NCBI GenBank assembly: GCA_045544615.1
Contig: JAZPZI010000006.1
Span: 1-6,135, forward strand
Direction: 5' to 3'
From: CAKSFT01 sp045544615
GTDB lineage: Bacteria > Bacillota > Clostridia > UBA1381
DNA: 6,135 nt
The notes under the pieces were generated by a model. It searched no databases. It saw nothing but the letters and a program-made list of their open reading frames with translations, and was not told the DNA's origin. The position numbers and the translations under genes were made by a program. Of the stretch, positions 5,726 to 6,135 are shown in pieces (within the stretch, counting starts at the first letter, position 1; the number at the start of each line of letters is the position of its first letter).

Positions 5726-6135
5726 TCAGTCTCACCTCTTTCTTCGTACACAAGTGCTCTGTTGGGGCAGCCTGCAACACAAGCGGGAGAGCCGCAAGAG
5801 TTTTCAAGACAAAGCTCACACTTTTGTACTGCACCTTTTTCTCCTTGCATCAGTGCACCGTAAGGACATACCAAAATACAGGTAAGGCAGCCTATACATT
5901 TATCTTTGTTAATTTTAATTACACCGTCTTTTTTTGAAAGTGCACCCGAAATACAGCTCTTTACACAGAGAGGATCTTCACAATGTCTGCATGAAACCGC
6001 ATAAGTGATTTTGCCGCTGTCCTCAACACATAGTCTTGGAAATATAGATTTATCTTTCAAGGCTTTTACCATATCGCTTTGCCCGGAATTGGCAAAGGCA
6101 CAGTTATATTCGCATAAGTGGCAGCCAAGACACCA
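5722..6135 (-). CDS. Ferredoxin-like protein with four predicted [4Fe-4S] clusters (5' end outside window)
   Basis: The frame is open to the right edge, giving 137 visible residues. The ATG at 6070-6072 is internal, because an in-frame cysteine motif, CLGCHLCEYNC, precedes it. Counting from the edge, four cysteine groups are seen: 2/5/8/12 (CxxCxxCxxxC), 49/52/57/61 (CxxCxxxxCxxxC), 80/83/86/90 followed by Pro, and 106/109 with 119/123 (Cys36 and Cys114 are extra). This is the DmsB/HycB-like layout of electron-transfer subunits carrying up to four [4Fe-4S] clusters. Only a short N terminus should be missing, since such proteins usually begin a few residues before the first cysteine group. The stop overlaps the flavoprotein start in ATGA. 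In this operon it most likely wires the flavoprotein to the FMN/glutamate synthase core. Use of reduced ferredoxin as a direct donor is possible but not shown. Confidence 0.9.
   Translation of the reverse strand, partial: WCLGCHLCEYNCAFANSGQSDMVKALKDKSIFPRLCVEDSGKITYAVSCRHCEDPLCVKSCISGALSKKDGVIKINKDKCIGCLTCILVCPYGALMQGEKGAVQKCELCLENSCGSPACVAGCPNRALVYEERGETE

Noticed and set aside
5722..6072. Ferredoxin-like gene starting at the ATG at 6070-6072
   Set aside because: The frame stays open to the window edge and encodes CLGCHLCEYNC upstream, an essential cluster motif, so this Met is internal.

Overview
The window looks like chromosomal DNA from a low-to-moderate GC anaerobic Firmicute of the class Clostridia, probably of the gut type. 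Four things point there: strong AGGAGG-type ribosome binding sites, a split glutamate synthase with a separate Fe-S/FAD electron module, an ANTAR-domain regulator next to glnA, and the general character of the proteins. This placement rests on by-eye recognition, not a database search.

Layout. Bases 1-492 (+ strand) hold the 3' part of trpB, which runs in from the left edge. It converges on a tight minus-strand operon filling the rest of the window. A strong perfect hairpin at 522-557 separates the two. Read in the direction of transcription (right to left), the operon is: a ferredoxin-like protein with four predicted [4Fe-4S] clusters (5' end off the right edge), an FAD/NAD(P) oxidoreductase, a stand-alone GXGXG domain of glutamate synthase, a short type I glutamine synthetase, an ANTAR antiterminator-type regulator, and diaminopimelate decarboxylase (lysA) last. 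Gaps are -4, 1, 17, 30 and 14 bases, with a good ribosome binding site before each complete gene. No intergenic stretch exceeds about 110 bases.

How the genes fit together. Glutamine synthetase makes glutamine. Glutamate synthase then regenerates glutamate, using electrons that the FAD and Fe-S subunits probably deliver. The two catalytic GOGAT parts not seen here (the class II amidotransferase and the FMN/glutamate synthase core) are expected beyond the right edge. The ANTAR protein resembles NitR, the regulator next to glnA in solventogenic clostridia, and probably controls the operon by RNA antitermination. LysA adds lysine synthesis at the 3' end.

Most notable points. The glutamine synthetase lacks the flap glutamate of canonical enzymes (Lys289 in its place), has a changed 'Asn264' loop, a shortened middle region and no C-terminal ring-locking tail. 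The regulator's receiver domain lacks the phosphoacceptor aspartate (Asn59) and the upstream acidic pair. I found no mobile elements, CRISPR arrays or RNA genes.
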